Source: Sinohyriopsis cumingii
Taxonomy: Eukaryota; Mollusca; Bivalvia; Unionida; Unionidae
NCBI GenBank assembly: GCA_028554795.2
Contig: CM068831.1
Coordinates: 59,333,180-59,397,179, forward strand
DNA length: 64,000 bases
Reading direction: 5' to 3'
Both the position numbers and the translations under genes were made by a program. The notes under the pieces were generated by a model. That model saw nothing but the letters and a program-made list of their open reading frames with translations. It made no database searches and was not told the origin of the DNA. Positions 35,394-43,771 of this stretch are shown one piece after another (position 1 is the stretch's first letter; every line of letters starts with the position of its first letter).

Positions 35394-35410
35394 GCTATGG
35401 CATTCTTTTT

Positions 35411-35770
35411 TTAGTTTCTAAGAATGCGATGTCCTCTGAGGATAGACTTTCTGGCGATAGGTCTGCTTCTTCGGAAAGAAAAGAAGAACTCTTTGGTGTC
35501 GATACGGCAATCGACAAAGCCTCTGTCAGGTTCAGGTTGCTGCTGCTGCTGCTCTTGTTGTTGTTGTTGCTGCTGTCTCTGAAGTCTGTAATTCTCTGTC
35601 CATTCTTCTTTTTCCCTGTTCATTTCTTCTCTGAAGAGCTCTTCTATCAGGTCTTCAGTGATTTTTAACATTCTCACATTCTCTATTTCTTCTGGCTTCG
35701 GTATCAGACTGTGTCTGACCCTATGCAAATTCACGTAGGCTTCGTTGAGTTTAGCTAGTTTGGAGCACAT
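35411..35770 (-). CDS. Small helical protein with poly-Gln tract (terminal gene 3)
   Basis: 119 residues from the first ATG at 35770. The N-terminus (KLAKLNEAYVNLHRVRHSLI) parallels that of gene 34537. An acidic helix follows (EELFREEMNREKEEWTENY), then a glutamine run (residues ~67-80) and a basic C-terminus (FRRSRPIARKSILRGHRILR). No known domain. Upstream at 35821-35871 is a third copy of the GCGCGGACGTGAAGG / CATCCCCC promoter motif. Confidence 0.7.
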   Translation of the reverse strand: MCSKLAKLNEAYVNLHRVRHSLIPKPEEIENVRMLKITEDLIEELFREEMNREKEEWTENYRLQRQQQQQQQEQQQQQPEPDRGFVDCRIDTKEFFFSFRRSRPIARKSILRGHRILRN

Positions 35771-35820
35771 CTTCTTAGGAGGATGAGTCGACAATGGATG
35801 GTTAGACTGGAAACAACCCG

Positions 35821-36200
35821 GTTCTTAAAGTTAAAGCGCGGACGTGAAGGAAAACATCCCCCACACGGTTTTTGAGTCGCAACGTTTAGTGAGTGTCATG
35901 AGAGGGATAGTAAGAAATGAAAGAGCATCAATCCAACATTCTTATAGCTAACAAAAGACAAAGGCATTTTTTTCAAAACACAACATTTTTTATTCAAAAA
36001 TCACTTAACACTAAACAACAACTCTAACATTTTTAACAATAATCCAACAATATAACATCAAACAATTTTTTTCAAAACACAACATTTTTTAATTCAAAAA
36101 TCACTTAACACTAAACAACAAGAACTCTAACATTTTTTAACAATAATCCAACACTAAAAGTTTCTCCACTAGGTAAAGAGGGATAACAGTCTTCCATGGT
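35821..36200 (-). promoter_or_regulatory. Promoter motif of gene 35411 and 3' region of the capsid gene
   Basis: 35821-35871 carries the shared GGACGTGAAGGAAAACATCC motif. 35967-36060 and 36066-36155 are a direct repeat of about 95 bp (TCAAAAATCACTTAACACTA in both). A minus-strand AATAAA at 35994-35989 could serve the capsid transcript. No histone-type hairpin follows the capsid gene. Confidence 0.5.
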
Positions 36201-36202
36201 TT

Positions 36203-37516
36203 CTAGTAATCTAGGATGACTTCTCTCAAACTGTTGATTTCTATGGTATTATCGAATTCTGCATACAGGATGACGTTCACCGTTTCATCAGGGTCTCGGT
36301 CTTTAAACTGAATTTCCACACGAATCTGGCCGGATTTTATAGGTTGGAAATGTCCCTCGTCGCTGCCTTGGTCTGGAGTGAAATCGAAAGCCCACAAAGC
36401 GTAGCCTCCTGCATAATCCTCGTACGTAATACCGTGACTGGTATTGGTTCCTAACTGTCCGGTGGCTTCGTACAGGGACAAGTACGATCTCAAGTAATTC
36501 TTCTTGGTAAAGTCAGGTTCGAAAGGTCGGGTACACAAGGTCTTGCCATCGCGACTGACTTCGATTTTGGACACGCCAAAGTGTTGAAAGTAGAAAGGAT
36601 TTTTTTCGGCAGCTCCGTTGAAGGCTGTATTCTCGACGATACCAACGATCAAACGTTTGGGTAACTGTCCTTGGAACAGATGATCTTCGATCATGGATCG
36701 CTGTCCCTTGGGAATGGTGAAGGTTTTCACTTCCACGCGTCGTATAGGATACTTGGCGGTCGTTCTACTCAACGTCTGACTGATGTCGTTTCCCACTTTA
36801 GGTAACACTTCCACACGGCGTACGTAGAGTCTGGCTTCTAGGATTTTGGTTTTGTAACCGTCACTATCAGCCATCAAATGGAAAGCGGCACTGCTACGAT
36901 TCAGTCTCAGGCGGACATCCACCCCGTTCAGCAAATACTTTTCTTGCAACCACATGTCCAAATGCAAACGATCCATCAGTTCTAAACTTGTGTCGGCTCC
37001 CGTGATTCTCTTTCTTCGTTCTAGAAATCCATCATTGTTGTCTTTCTTTTCATCAGTTTCCAATATTTCAAACTTGGTAGGTTCGTTAGCTTCCCATACC
37101 ACACAGGCATTGAGATGAGTGTTCTTGGCATCTATTCCGTACGTCAAGAGATTTTCCAGGTAGGCACGATAAGGGTAAGTATCCATGCTGCTACTGACCA
37201 GTTTGTTATTCAAGTACAAGTCCACTCCACTGAACAAGGAATGCATGAAATTGTTGACGGGAGCTACTGCTTCATCGTCTATAGCACCTCCAGTCTTATC
37301 TAGAATTTTGACTTTCAGGTACAAGTAACTGCTATTCAGATCGATGTAATCTTCGGGCTGTCCTTTGATTTCAAACTCGATGGGAGCGGAATCGGTCAGT
37401 GAGGAGACGGGGTGAAATTCCACCCACTGGGATTCTTGCATGGTCATCATGGTAGGGGGCATGGCAAACAGATCCAGTTCCGTCTTGGAACAAGCGCAAG
37501 ATTCTCGGTGCATCAT
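36203..37516 (-). CDS. Double-jelly-roll major capsid protein (hexon)
   Basis: 437 residues. The first ATG is at 37516 (ATG ATG); an upstream in-frame TTG is not used. Length and pattern match Polinton/adintovirus major capsid proteins: MQESQWVEFHPVSSLTDSAP at the start, then the strongly conserved VNNFMHSLFSGVDLYLNNKL and TYPYRAYLENLLTYG segments (residues ~80-125), and later FDFTPDQGSDEGHF and IQFKDRDPDETVNVILYAEF at the C-terminus. Two stacked jelly rolls would form pseudo-hexameric capsomers. The frame is intact. It sits next to the core-like protein and penton as in other Polintons. A decayed homologue is at 23990-25150. Confidence 0.92.
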   Translation of the reverse strand: MMHRESCACSKTELDLFAMPPTMMTMQESQWVEFHPVSSLTDSAPIEFEIKGQPEDYIDLNSSYLYLKVKILDKTGGAIDDEAVAPVNNFMHSLFSGVDLYLNNKLVSSSMDTYPYRAYLENLLTYGIDAKNTHLNACVVWEANEPTKFEILETDEKKDNNDGFLERRKRITGADTSLELMDRLHLDMWLQEKYLLNGVDVRLRLNRSSAAFHLMADSDGYKTKILEARLYVRRVEVLPKVGNDISQTLSRTTAKYPIRRVEVKTFTIPKGQRSMIEDHLFQGQLPKRLIVGIVENTAFNGAAEKNPFYFQHFGVSKIEVSRDGKTLCTRPFEPDFTKKNYLRSYLSLYEATGQLGTNTSHGITYEDYAGGYALWAFDFTPDQGSDEGHFQPIKSGQIRVEIQFKDRDPDETVNVILYAEFDNTIEINSLREVILDY

Positions 37517-37533
37517 TTTTTTTGTCTCTTTTC

Positions 37534-37950
37534 TCAATAATCGAAAACGTCTAAGTCTCGAACGGTTCTTCTTTTCTTGGCCTTTCTCGCTTGAAGTCTG
37601 GTGAAAGGGTGTTTTCTTCGTCGTCTCTTTCTGCCTTGTCCTTGCTGAATGCCTGACTCGTTAGCATGCAGGGCATTTATAGGTGTTTCTCGTTGGCCTA
37701 AAATGTCTTTGCCCGTTTGCAGCAAGACATTTTTGCCTGCCCTCATGAAGGCTTCTTTAGGGTTTTGTTTGTCGATGATGACATTTTGGAGAAATTCTTT
37801 GCCTTGCGTCAGTGCCGCATCTTTCAAGGCGTGCAATCCGCGTGTCACCATCGGTTTCAACACCGGGGCCATCGAACGAAAGGCCGATTTTAACATGTCT
37901 CCTAAACCGTGTCCTCGCTGTCGAGCAACCCCTCGGTACACTGGATACAT
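37534..37950 (-). CDS. Basic core-like / membrane-active minor virion protein
   Basis: 138 residues, ATG at 37950. The N-terminal half has an amphipathic region (GHGLGDMLKSAFRSMAPVLK, then TRGLHALKDAALTQGKEFLQ). The C-terminal half is arginine/lysine rich (GRKRRRRKHPF, RLQARKAKKRRTVRDLD). Position between MCP and penton and this composition resemble the small core (pX-like) proteins described for adintoviruses. DNA condensation or membrane disruption during entry is inferred, not shown. It ends 18 bp before the MCP ATG. Confidence 0.65.
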   Translation of the reverse strand: MYPVYRGVARQRGHGLGDMLKSAFRSMAPVLKPMVTRGLHALKDAALTQGKEFLQNVIIDKQNPKEAFMRAGKNVLLQTGKDILGQRETPINALHANESGIQQGQGRKRRRRKHPFTRLQARKAKKRRTVRDLDVFDY

Positions 37951-37957
37951 GACTTAC

Positions 37958-38881
37958 TTACGAGTCGTGAGAGAACCGTTTTCGAAAATGGAGTTTCACC
38001 GTGACTTTTCCTTTGGTGAATGTAATATTTTGTCCCAGATCTCCTTTTATAGCAATGTTGACCGTGTCCAAATACGACTTACTGACAGGCAAATAGTGAG
38101 GATGGACAAATTCGCGGTGGACGTGGTAAGTGTTTCCACCTTCCTCGTCAGCGTTCGTGGCAGAATCCACTTTGAAAGGAATGACACGCAGTAACGGTAC
38201 GGAGGTGTGTCCCACCACGTTGTACTCCACCACATCGGAATACACGAACATCAAATTCAGTCCTTGGTTCAGTTCTACCGGGGCACGAAATAACTTGCTA
38301 AAAGACTCGTTGTCGTAAACGATGGGTAATTCGTTTTTCTTGAGCATGGCCTTTCTCATGTCCATGTCTCCGCCCAACATGTCAAACAATTCAGGACAAA
38401 ATAAAATGGACACGATTTTACTTCGTTCAAATTTCATCAAGAAGCGACGAGCTGCTTTGTGGTACTCCATGGTGACATTTTTGTTGACATGCTCCAAAGC
38501 TTTCAGAAACACGACATTAAACCTGGAGGTTATGGTGCTGTCCAAATGTTGACCACTAAAATAATAGCCTGGGGGAATGAACAAGTGATAGGTGGTGTAC
38601 TTTTGTGTACGGGTTTTCTTGTCATATTTGACATTGCTATCCATCCACTGTTGCATTTGCTCGTCATGAACTTCCACATCAAAAAAATTTTGATTGGGAA
38701 GGACATTGAGGACTTGGGTCGGGTGAATCATTTCTACTAAAGCCACTTCCCAATGGGCTTCGTGATCTAACTGGATGGCCTGAGGTAATTTGGCCGTGTA
38801 ACAGCACAACGTGTTCTTGGGAAACACCTCCATGGAACTGTCACTGGGTAAAGTTAAGTAAAATTGGTTTTGGTGACTCAT
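37958..38881 (-). CDS. Penton (minor capsid, single jelly-roll) protein
   Basis: 307 residues, ATG at 38881; the ATG overlaps the stop of the upstream membrane protein (ATGA). It begins FYLTLPSDSSMEVFPKNTLC with TAKLPQAIQLDHEAHWEVAL, the signature N-terminus of Polinton pentons. IPPGYYFSG and FERSKIVSILFCPELFDMLG follow mid-protein, then NLMFVYSDVVEYNVVGHTSV. It should form the pentameric vertices. The frame is intact. Confidence 0.9.
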   Translation of the reverse strand: MSHQNQFYLTLPSDSSMEVFPKNTLCCYTAKLPQAIQLDHEAHWEVALVEMIHPTQVLNVLPNQNFFDVEVHDEQMQQWMDSNVKYDKKTRTQKYTTYHLFIPPGYYFSGQHLDSTITSRFNVVFLKALEHVNKNVTMEYHKAARRFLMKFERSKIVSILFCPELFDMLGGDMDMRKAMLKKNELPIVYDNESFSKLFRAPVELNQGLNLMFVYSDVVEYNVVGHTSVPLLRVIPFKVDSATNADEEGGNTYHVHREFVHPHYLPVSKSYLDTVNIAIKGDLGQNITFTKGKVTVKLHFRKRFSHDS

Positions 38882-39297
38882 AATTCCAGAGTTCTGTGGC
38901 TGTCCGAGGGGATATTACTGGACGTCAGAGGCGTGTCTCCGTCTAAAATGGGGTTCTGGTTGTGATTGAAGTGGTGACTGGCACTGGCACTGGACACAAG
39001 GTTCCCGGGGTTCCCGTTCGAGGTGAATTTCAGGGAGGGATTAGGAAGCAGGTAACCGATGCAACTGCTCAATAAAATGGTCCACAATTGTTTGTCTCCT
39101 TGTTGCAAACTCAAATTGGCGATGGCTGCCCCGATGACACAATACACCACGAAGATTTGGCAGAAAAAGACGATTTGCGTTTTAGGCACACGTTCTCCAC
39201 ACCACACCCACAACGGTTGTTTTTGTAAATCTTGCACAGAAGAACTAGGGGAAGGAGGAGTGGTCGACGTAGCTGCGTCTGCTGTGTGAAAAGGCAT
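38878..39297 (-). CDS. Two-pass membrane protein of the Polinton
   Basis: 139 residues from the ATG at 39297 (an upstream in-frame GTG at 39306 is unlikely). A Pro/Ser-rich N-terminus precedes two hydrophobic segments, IVFFCQIFVVYCVIGAAIAN and LWTILLSSCIGYLL (residues ~43-90). A polar Ser/Asn-rich tail follows. No known family. The same segment (CVIG-AI-NLS-QQG-QLWTILL) is kept in the decayed Polinton at 26445-26740, so it is a conserved viral gene. It starts where the integrase gene ends. Confidence 0.7.
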   Translation of the reverse strand: MPFHTADAATSTTPPSPSSSVQDLQKQPLWVWCGERVPKTQIVFFCQIFVVYCVIGAAIANLSLQQGDKQLWTILLSSCIGYLLPNPSLKFTSNGNPGNLVSSASASHHFNHNQNPILDGDTPLTSSNIPSDSHRTLEL

Positions 39298-39302
39298 GAT
39301 GG

Positions 39303-40412
39303 TCACTTCTTTTTATAGTCGATGACTTGCGAAGCGTCGATCCAAGAATGAAAACTGGGTGGATATCCTTTCCAACGTACTTTGACTTCTTTTGACACGT
39401 CGTTTGCCCACTTTACGGGTTCTGCGTTCGAGAATGCTTTCGATGTCGTACACGTCGTCTTCTTTTTTGGTGACACGTTGTAACTCGGGCAAATAAAACG
39501 TTCCTTTGAGCACTTCTCCGTTCATGTCTTCCAATTTATAGACGGCAGGATGACGGCCATGCACTCGTCCAGTGACGCGAAACAATTCGGTCGTCCAGTT
39601 AGGTAAGTAACCTTTGTCGAAAGTGCGTTTGGTTTTGCCAATGCGCACCCAATCTCCTACGGCCAACTCTCCACTTTTCTTGGGGACAGCCCTCGTCGGG
39701 GACGTACCAAACAGGCGCTCAAACACCAACACTTCATTCTCGGGAGTCACGTCTTGCGGGGCACGTCCGATGCTTCGATGGTAAGATTGGTTGTACGCTT
39801 GCACCAGGTGCGGTAAGATGTCGATGTACTTCAGAGTGTGGTGATGCGTAAAATATTTCCACATGCGTTCTTTCAAAGTGCGTTGAAAACGTTCCACGAT
39901 GCTGGCCTTGGTTTCGGGATTCTCGGTGGTAAAAAAATGAATGTCACGTTTCTTTAATTCTTTTTGGAAAGCTTGGTTCAGAAATTCGGTGCCTTTGTCC
40001 GTTTGCCATCGAAGAGGGTGACGACCGCTTTGTTTCAACAGTCGTTGCAGGGCTCGCACTAACTCGCTGCTCGATTTGGAAGTCAAGGCACGACCCAGGC
40101 AAATTTGGAAAAGACGTCGATGACACAAAACAAATATTTGTAGCCACGATTGTAGCTGGCCAAATGAGAGACATCGGCTAAATCGGCTTGCCATTGATGA
40201 TCGATGCCTTCCACTCGGGTGCGACTTCTGGCAAACTTGCGTCGAATGGGTTTGTGTAAAGTGTAGGTAGCTTGTTCTTGTAACCATCGTTGCACTTGAG
40301 GTAAACGGAGACTTTTCAGTCGAGTTTTGGCAGCACGATACAATTTTTGAACTCCTGCGTAACCTGCAGGATGCGAGGCATCGTAGTAAATGCTGGCTAA
40401 GACTTTTTCCAT
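39303..40412 (-). pseudogene. Polinton integrase with chromodomain, two frameshifts
   Basis: ATG at 40412. The first frame runs to a TGA at 40085-40083 and holds the N-terminal domain (KVLASIYYDASHPAGYAGVQ) and the first catalytic Asp (HQWQADLADVSHL). The core continues in another frame from about 40100: second Asp in WQTDKGTEFLNQAF, Glu in ETKASIVERFQRTLKERMW, then the C-terminal domain (AVGDWVRIGKTKRTF). At about 39395 the frame shifts again, at an A4 run on the minus strand. The end of a chromodomain (VRWKGYPPSFHSWIDASQVI) lies in the shifted frame and stops at 39303, next to the membrane-protein gene. It would catalyse integration with 6-bp duplications. As read, it is broken at two places. 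Confidence 0.85.
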
Positions 40413-40436
40413 TTTTTTTTTGTGTTGGTTGGTGTG

Positions 40437-41075
40437 TTAATAAGACACCCACTCTTGGAGGATGCTACTCTTTTTCTCTTGGGGTATTTTCTTGGATTGC
40501 AATGCTTTGCGTGTGCGGCCAGCAATAGGCGTCGAAGAGGAGAAGGATGTCTGAGCGGGGGATATCGGTTCTTGTTTCACTTCTGTCTTCACTTCTGTCT
40601 TCACTTTCTTTTTCTCTTGTGAGGAAGAAGGGGTGGCCATCATCTTTTTAATCCATCCAATTCTGGAGGTAGGTGGTGTTGTTAACTTGCATACTTTTTC
40701 TGGTGGAGTTTGAAACCCTTCCTCTTCTTTTCCTTTTTCTGTCTTGGTCACGGGTACTGGTGGTACTGGTACTGGTACTGGTGATGGTGCTGGACTTTTC
40801 ATCAAGGTCTTAAAATCTTTCAGAGTGGGTAGAGCTGTTTCGTCTAAAGCTTTCTGGTGAAAGAGTTACAGTCGTTGCAAGAGTTGACCGTACTTTTGCG
40901 ATTTTTCTGTTTCGGACAAATCTTGGCGATCCATCAAGGACTGCAATTCGTGTTGTAACTGGGACATCTCGCTCAAATGGGGATTGGGAGGTAAATGCGG
41001 GGTGCGTTGTTCTTGCCACCGATGGTATTCCATCCATCGTTTGTAAGGCACTAAAGCTAGTTTTCGTCCTTCCAT
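40437..41075 (-). pseudogene. Conserved Polinton minor protein interrupted by one stop codon
   Basis: ATG at 41075. Residues 1-69 (EGRKLALVPYKRWMEYHRWQ, LQHELQSLMDRQDLSETEKS, QKYGQLLQRL) match a recurrent small Polinton protein with an LVP-x3-Y/W start and a helical repeat. A single in-frame TAA lies at 40868-40866. The same frame then stays open through LFHQKALDETALPTLKDFKT and a Pro/Val repeat (PVPVPVPPVPV) to 40437, ending SSILQEWVSY. The tail has KTEVKTEVKQEP, which resembles SUMO-site-like motifs. Function unknown; probably a minor virion or assembly protein. Confidence 0.65.
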
Positions 41076-41124
41076 GGGGTTGTCAGGGGTCGATTCTGAG
41101 ATCTTGGTACTTCCGAAGGCCTTT

Positions 41125-41511
41125 TTATCTTGCTCCCACCAGTCCTCCCAACATGGTTACCAAGACTCCTTTCAGTATGGGGCCTAACAAGAGAGGTAAA
41201 ATACCTCCACGTTGCACTAACATCTTCTTTTTTTGACGAATGGGAATTTTCTTTCGAGCCATTTGGCGAAGAACGTGACGATGTTTGACTAAGCATTGTT
41301 TCTGGTGTTTGGACAAAGGGATCGTGCCTTTCAAAACGTTCAAACAACATTCGCACACGGTATCGATGACCTCTTTGGAGGCTGTTTGAATGAGTTTTTT
41401 TCGTAGGGGTGGAGAAGCTTTGGACAGGACAGATAACATGTCCCCATGTTTGGCTAAACGTGGTGGCAGTCCTTTCCTTTTCTTTCCTTGGGGTTTTCTG
41501 GAGGGTGACAT
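41125..41511 (-). CDS. Conserved Polinton protein with ECCLNVL...LVQRGG core
   Basis: 128 residues from the first ATG at 41511. A basic N-terminus (SPSRKPQGKKRKGL) leads into the family core: IDTVCECCLNVLKGTIPLSK, LRQMARKKIPIRQKKKMLVQ, RGGILPLLLGPILKGVLVTM. The C-terminal 30 residues are glycine-rich and hydrophobic, as in a membrane-inserting peptide. Homologues are a regular part of Polinton/adintovirus late regions, with no established name that I can give safely. The upstream neighbour (41918-42478) has a similar core, so the two look like paralogues. Confidence 0.75.
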   Translation of the reverse strand: MSPSRKPQGKKRKGLPPRLAKHGDMLSVLSKASPPLRKKLIQTASKEVIDTVCECCLNVLKGTIPLSKHQKQCLVKHRHVLRQMARKKIPIRQKKKMLVQRGGILPLLLGPILKGVLVTMLGGLVGAR

Positions 41512-41570
41512 CTTTGAGTCTTCAGGAGCACCAAAAAAACACTGATACCCGACTTGGTCACAGGCCTTTT

Positions 41571-42143
41571 TTATACTGGAACGCGTCGCCACTGATTGTC
41601 TTTACGTCGTATCAGTTTGAGGACAGGCATGACACGTCGTGCAGGGGTACGTAACGGACTAAATCGAGCCAGTTCTTGCTTGGACAAATCCAGTAAACTT
41701 TGTAACATGCCCGATCTTTCTTGAACTTTGATTTTGGGAGAAGGTACTTTGTGAGCAGCAGCCACTGCCACTAAATTGGAAGGTCCTGCCACTGGGGAAG
41801 TTCTTTTGGGGGTCATCAACGGAGAAGTTCTTGGTGTGATCAACGTCTCCAAGTACTCTTCAGTTCTGGGTGTCATTAACGGAGAAGTGGACAAACGTGA
41901 AGCTGCCGGAGACGCAGTCACCGCCGTGGCAGGTCGTGGTTTGCGAGTGTAAGGTTGCGTCCTGGCCGAAGTGCCTCTCTTGCGACTAGTTTTCTGTGGA
42001 CTTTTCTTTTTCTGGGGGCTTCTTTTCTTTTTCCGGGGTGGTGTCTGGTCAGAGGAGGGTCCTGCCAAGTTCTCCTTGGGGACCTGGTCTTTTTCTTCTT
42101 GGGGCTTCGTTGGACTTTTGTCTTGGGTATAACTTTGGGGGCA
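41571..42143 (-). other. Second open frame overlapping the 3' part of gene 41918
   Basis: It is open from a TAA at 42146-42144 down to 41571, with no ATG near its start, so it can only be reached by a frame change from gene 41918-42478 or by splicing. It is rich in Lys/Pro/Ser/Thr, with TSPLMTP repeats (residues of the form SPLMTPRT, TSPLMTPKR) and an amphipathic end (SGMLQSLLDLSKQELARFSP). The repeat content and a non-random C-terminus suggest it is coding. It may be the true C-terminal part of the preceding protein. Confidence 0.5.
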
Positions 42144-42478
42144 TTAGGATCCCATCTTAAGAGTGAGCGAATGATAACCCCTCCTAGAGTACCGCTCCCT
42201 CCAGGTTTCAAAATGATTTGTTTTTTGGTTTGAGTGTCGATGCGGGGATCGGCCAGTTGGACCAAAGCGACTTTGTTTCGATCGAAAAAGCGTTTGGTTT
42301 GATGAGGAATCTGAATGATTCCTTGGAGTAATTGACGTGCCGTCACCGTGAACCATCGTAAGACTTCTTTGAGACTAGCTTCTAAGACACGAGCTCGTGT
42401 TTGTGGATCTTTTTCTCGACTGATGCCATACAAGGCACGAATCAATTTGACGGGAAGATGCGACTGAAGGGACGTCAT
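41918..42478 (-). CDS. Paralogue of the 41125 protein, C-terminus uncertain
   Basis: 186 residues, ATG at 42478. The first ~115 residues are well structured (LPVKLIRALYGISREKDPQT, LEASLKEVLRWFTVTARQLL, VALVQLADPRIDTQTKKQII, LKPGGSGTLGGVIIRSLL). This matches the 41125 protein position by position: a helix, K/R-rich turn, a Q-LA/MA block, KK, GG and a hydrophobic end. After residue ~120 the frame becomes a basic low-complexity tail, while a different frame (41571-42143) stays open much longer. So the natural C-terminus may lie in the other frame. Confidence 0.65.
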   Translation of the reverse strand: MTSLQSHLPVKLIRALYGISREKDPQTRARVLEASLKEVLRWFTVTARQLLQGIIQIPHQTKRFFDRNKVALVQLADPRIDTQTKKQIILKPGGSGTLGGVIIRSLLRWDPNAPKVIPKTKVQRSPKKKKTRSPRRTWQDPPLTRHHPGKRKEAPRKRKVHRKLVAREALRPGRNLTLANHDLPRR

Positions 42479-42532
42479 GTTCGCACTGAGAGTGAGACAG
42501 ACGAAAAAGGGTCTGAGGTTTTTATAGATTTT

Positions 42533-43276
42533 TTATGGGGAGTGAAATGAAGTCGAGGACGGAGACGTGTACAGGACAGGTCCTCCGTCTTGGCACCAGT
42601 GGTGAAACAAGTGGGTACGAAATCGCAAATCCTCGGGATTCGTAGGTTTCAAATCGACGAGTAAATAGGCGTGTGGAGTTTGAGTGGCATCGTCGTACGC
42701 CTGAGTCAGCCAAGGCGTTCCTAACTGTTTGGCTAAGACTTGCACTTGCGATTTATCTCGAGGGCTTTTAAACAAGACCACGTAATGCGCATTGAGACTG
42801 ATGGTGCGATGGGCTTTACTTTGTTGAAACAAATTTTGGGTGATGTAAACGACACTGGCATTACGGTGATGCCCTTTGCGCGTGAACCACAGTTTAATTT
42901 CTTCTTCGTCTTCTCCTAACATGTCGTCGAAAATGACCAAATGGGTTAGACGGGAGTCAGAGACGATGCCGTCGTCTTCTTTAGGAATGCCTTCCACAAA
43001 CACGATGGAATCGCCTTGACTTTCTCGCAAGAGGCTGTACGCCGATTGCCACTCTTTGTAACACCACACGATTTGTTGAGGGGGTCGATCGATCAAATGA
43101 TGTTTATGTTCGATCAAACGTTTGACGAATTCGGTTTTGCCCGAACCGCTAGGTCCAGCAATGAGCATGTTAAAGGGATGGCGAAGATACAAAGCCTCCC
43201 AACTGGCACGATCTAAGTGTTCGTCGATGACTTTGACAGTAGAGGAAGAGGGAGCAGAGACAGCAGAGGTAGCCAT
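42533..43276 (-). CDS. Genome-packaging ATPase (FtsK/HerA-like, A32 type)
   Basis: 247 residues from the ATG at 43276. An upstream TTG start is rejected. Walker A is GPSGSGKT at residues 41-48, Walker B HLVIFDDM at ~112-119, and a YITQN sensor-type motif at ~145-149. Size and motif spacing match the packaging ATPases of Polintons and other DJR viruses, which drive DNA into the capsid. Frame intact. Confidence 0.92.
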   Translation of the reverse strand: MATSAVSAPSSSTVKVIDEHLDRASWEALYLRHPFNMLIAGPSGSGKTEFVKRLIEHKHHLIDRPPQQIVWCYKEWQSAYSLLRESQGDSIVFVEGIPKEDDGIVSDSRLTHLVIFDDMLGEDEEEIKLWFTRKGHHRNASVVYITQNLFQQSKAHRTISLNAHYVVLFKSPRDKSQVQVLAKQLGTPWLTQAYDDATQTPHAYLLVDLKPTNPEDLRFRTHLFHHWCQDGGPVLYTSPSSTSFHSP

Positions 43277-43359
43277 GGTGTGAGAAATGTCACTTGTGAC
43301 ACGAAAAACAAACAAGACAAGAGTTTATATACTTTTTCAGAACACGTTTATTGAATGTT

Positions 43360-43704
43360 TCAAACATGAACACGAAAGACAAAAATACATAAAAGCCAAA
43401 GGCTTAAGTACAAGAATAAAAGGCACATGATAACCATGAACGTGGAATAAACACAAGTGTCTGTACAACATGTTTTGGGTAAAGTTCTGACCAGTTCTAT
43501 AGTAGGGGGTAAGGTGACACAAGTGTCCTCCCGAAAGGGTCTTTCAGGCCTGTCCACGACAGTCCTGTCCTGGGTGACGGGTTCTTCTGGCACCGTCACT
43601 AACACAGGTTGAAAAGTAACTTTTTTCCTTGAATAACTCTCGTGCATACTGGGCCACCTCTTGTGTCCAAGCCTCAAAACCCTGGTCTCGGTGATGTCCA
43701 ACAT
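43360..43704 (-). CDS. Single-pass membrane protein, C-terminal anchor
   Basis: 114 residues from the first ATG at 43704; the frame is open a further 21 codons upstream without an ATG. The hydrophilic N-terminal part includes RPERPFREDTCVTLPPTIEL. One transmembrane helix, FMVIMCLLFLYLSLWLLCIF, lies close to the C-terminus, preceded by a small Cys cluster (CCTDTC). No known family. It lies between the ATPase and the polymerase stop. A minor envelope or internal-membrane role is possible but unsupported. Confidence 0.5.
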   Translation of the reverse strand: MLDITETRVLRLGHKRWPSMHESYSRKKVTFQPVLVTVPEEPVTQDRTVVDRPERPFREDTCVTLPPTIELVRTLPKTCCTDTCVYSTFMVIMCLLFLYLSLWLLCIFVFRVHV

Positions 43705-43771
43705 TTGACTCCTAACCAATCTGGTTTCTTTTTCGTCAACGACATGGTAAGTTACTTCAATGAACAATGAA

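Noticed and set aside
38130-38740. Plus-strand open frames across the penton gene
   Set aside because: Antisense to a well-supported conserved coding sequence.
41057-41356. Open frame overlapping the 41125 gene
   Set aside because: Out of frame with the conserved protein and without a family signature; shadow frame.
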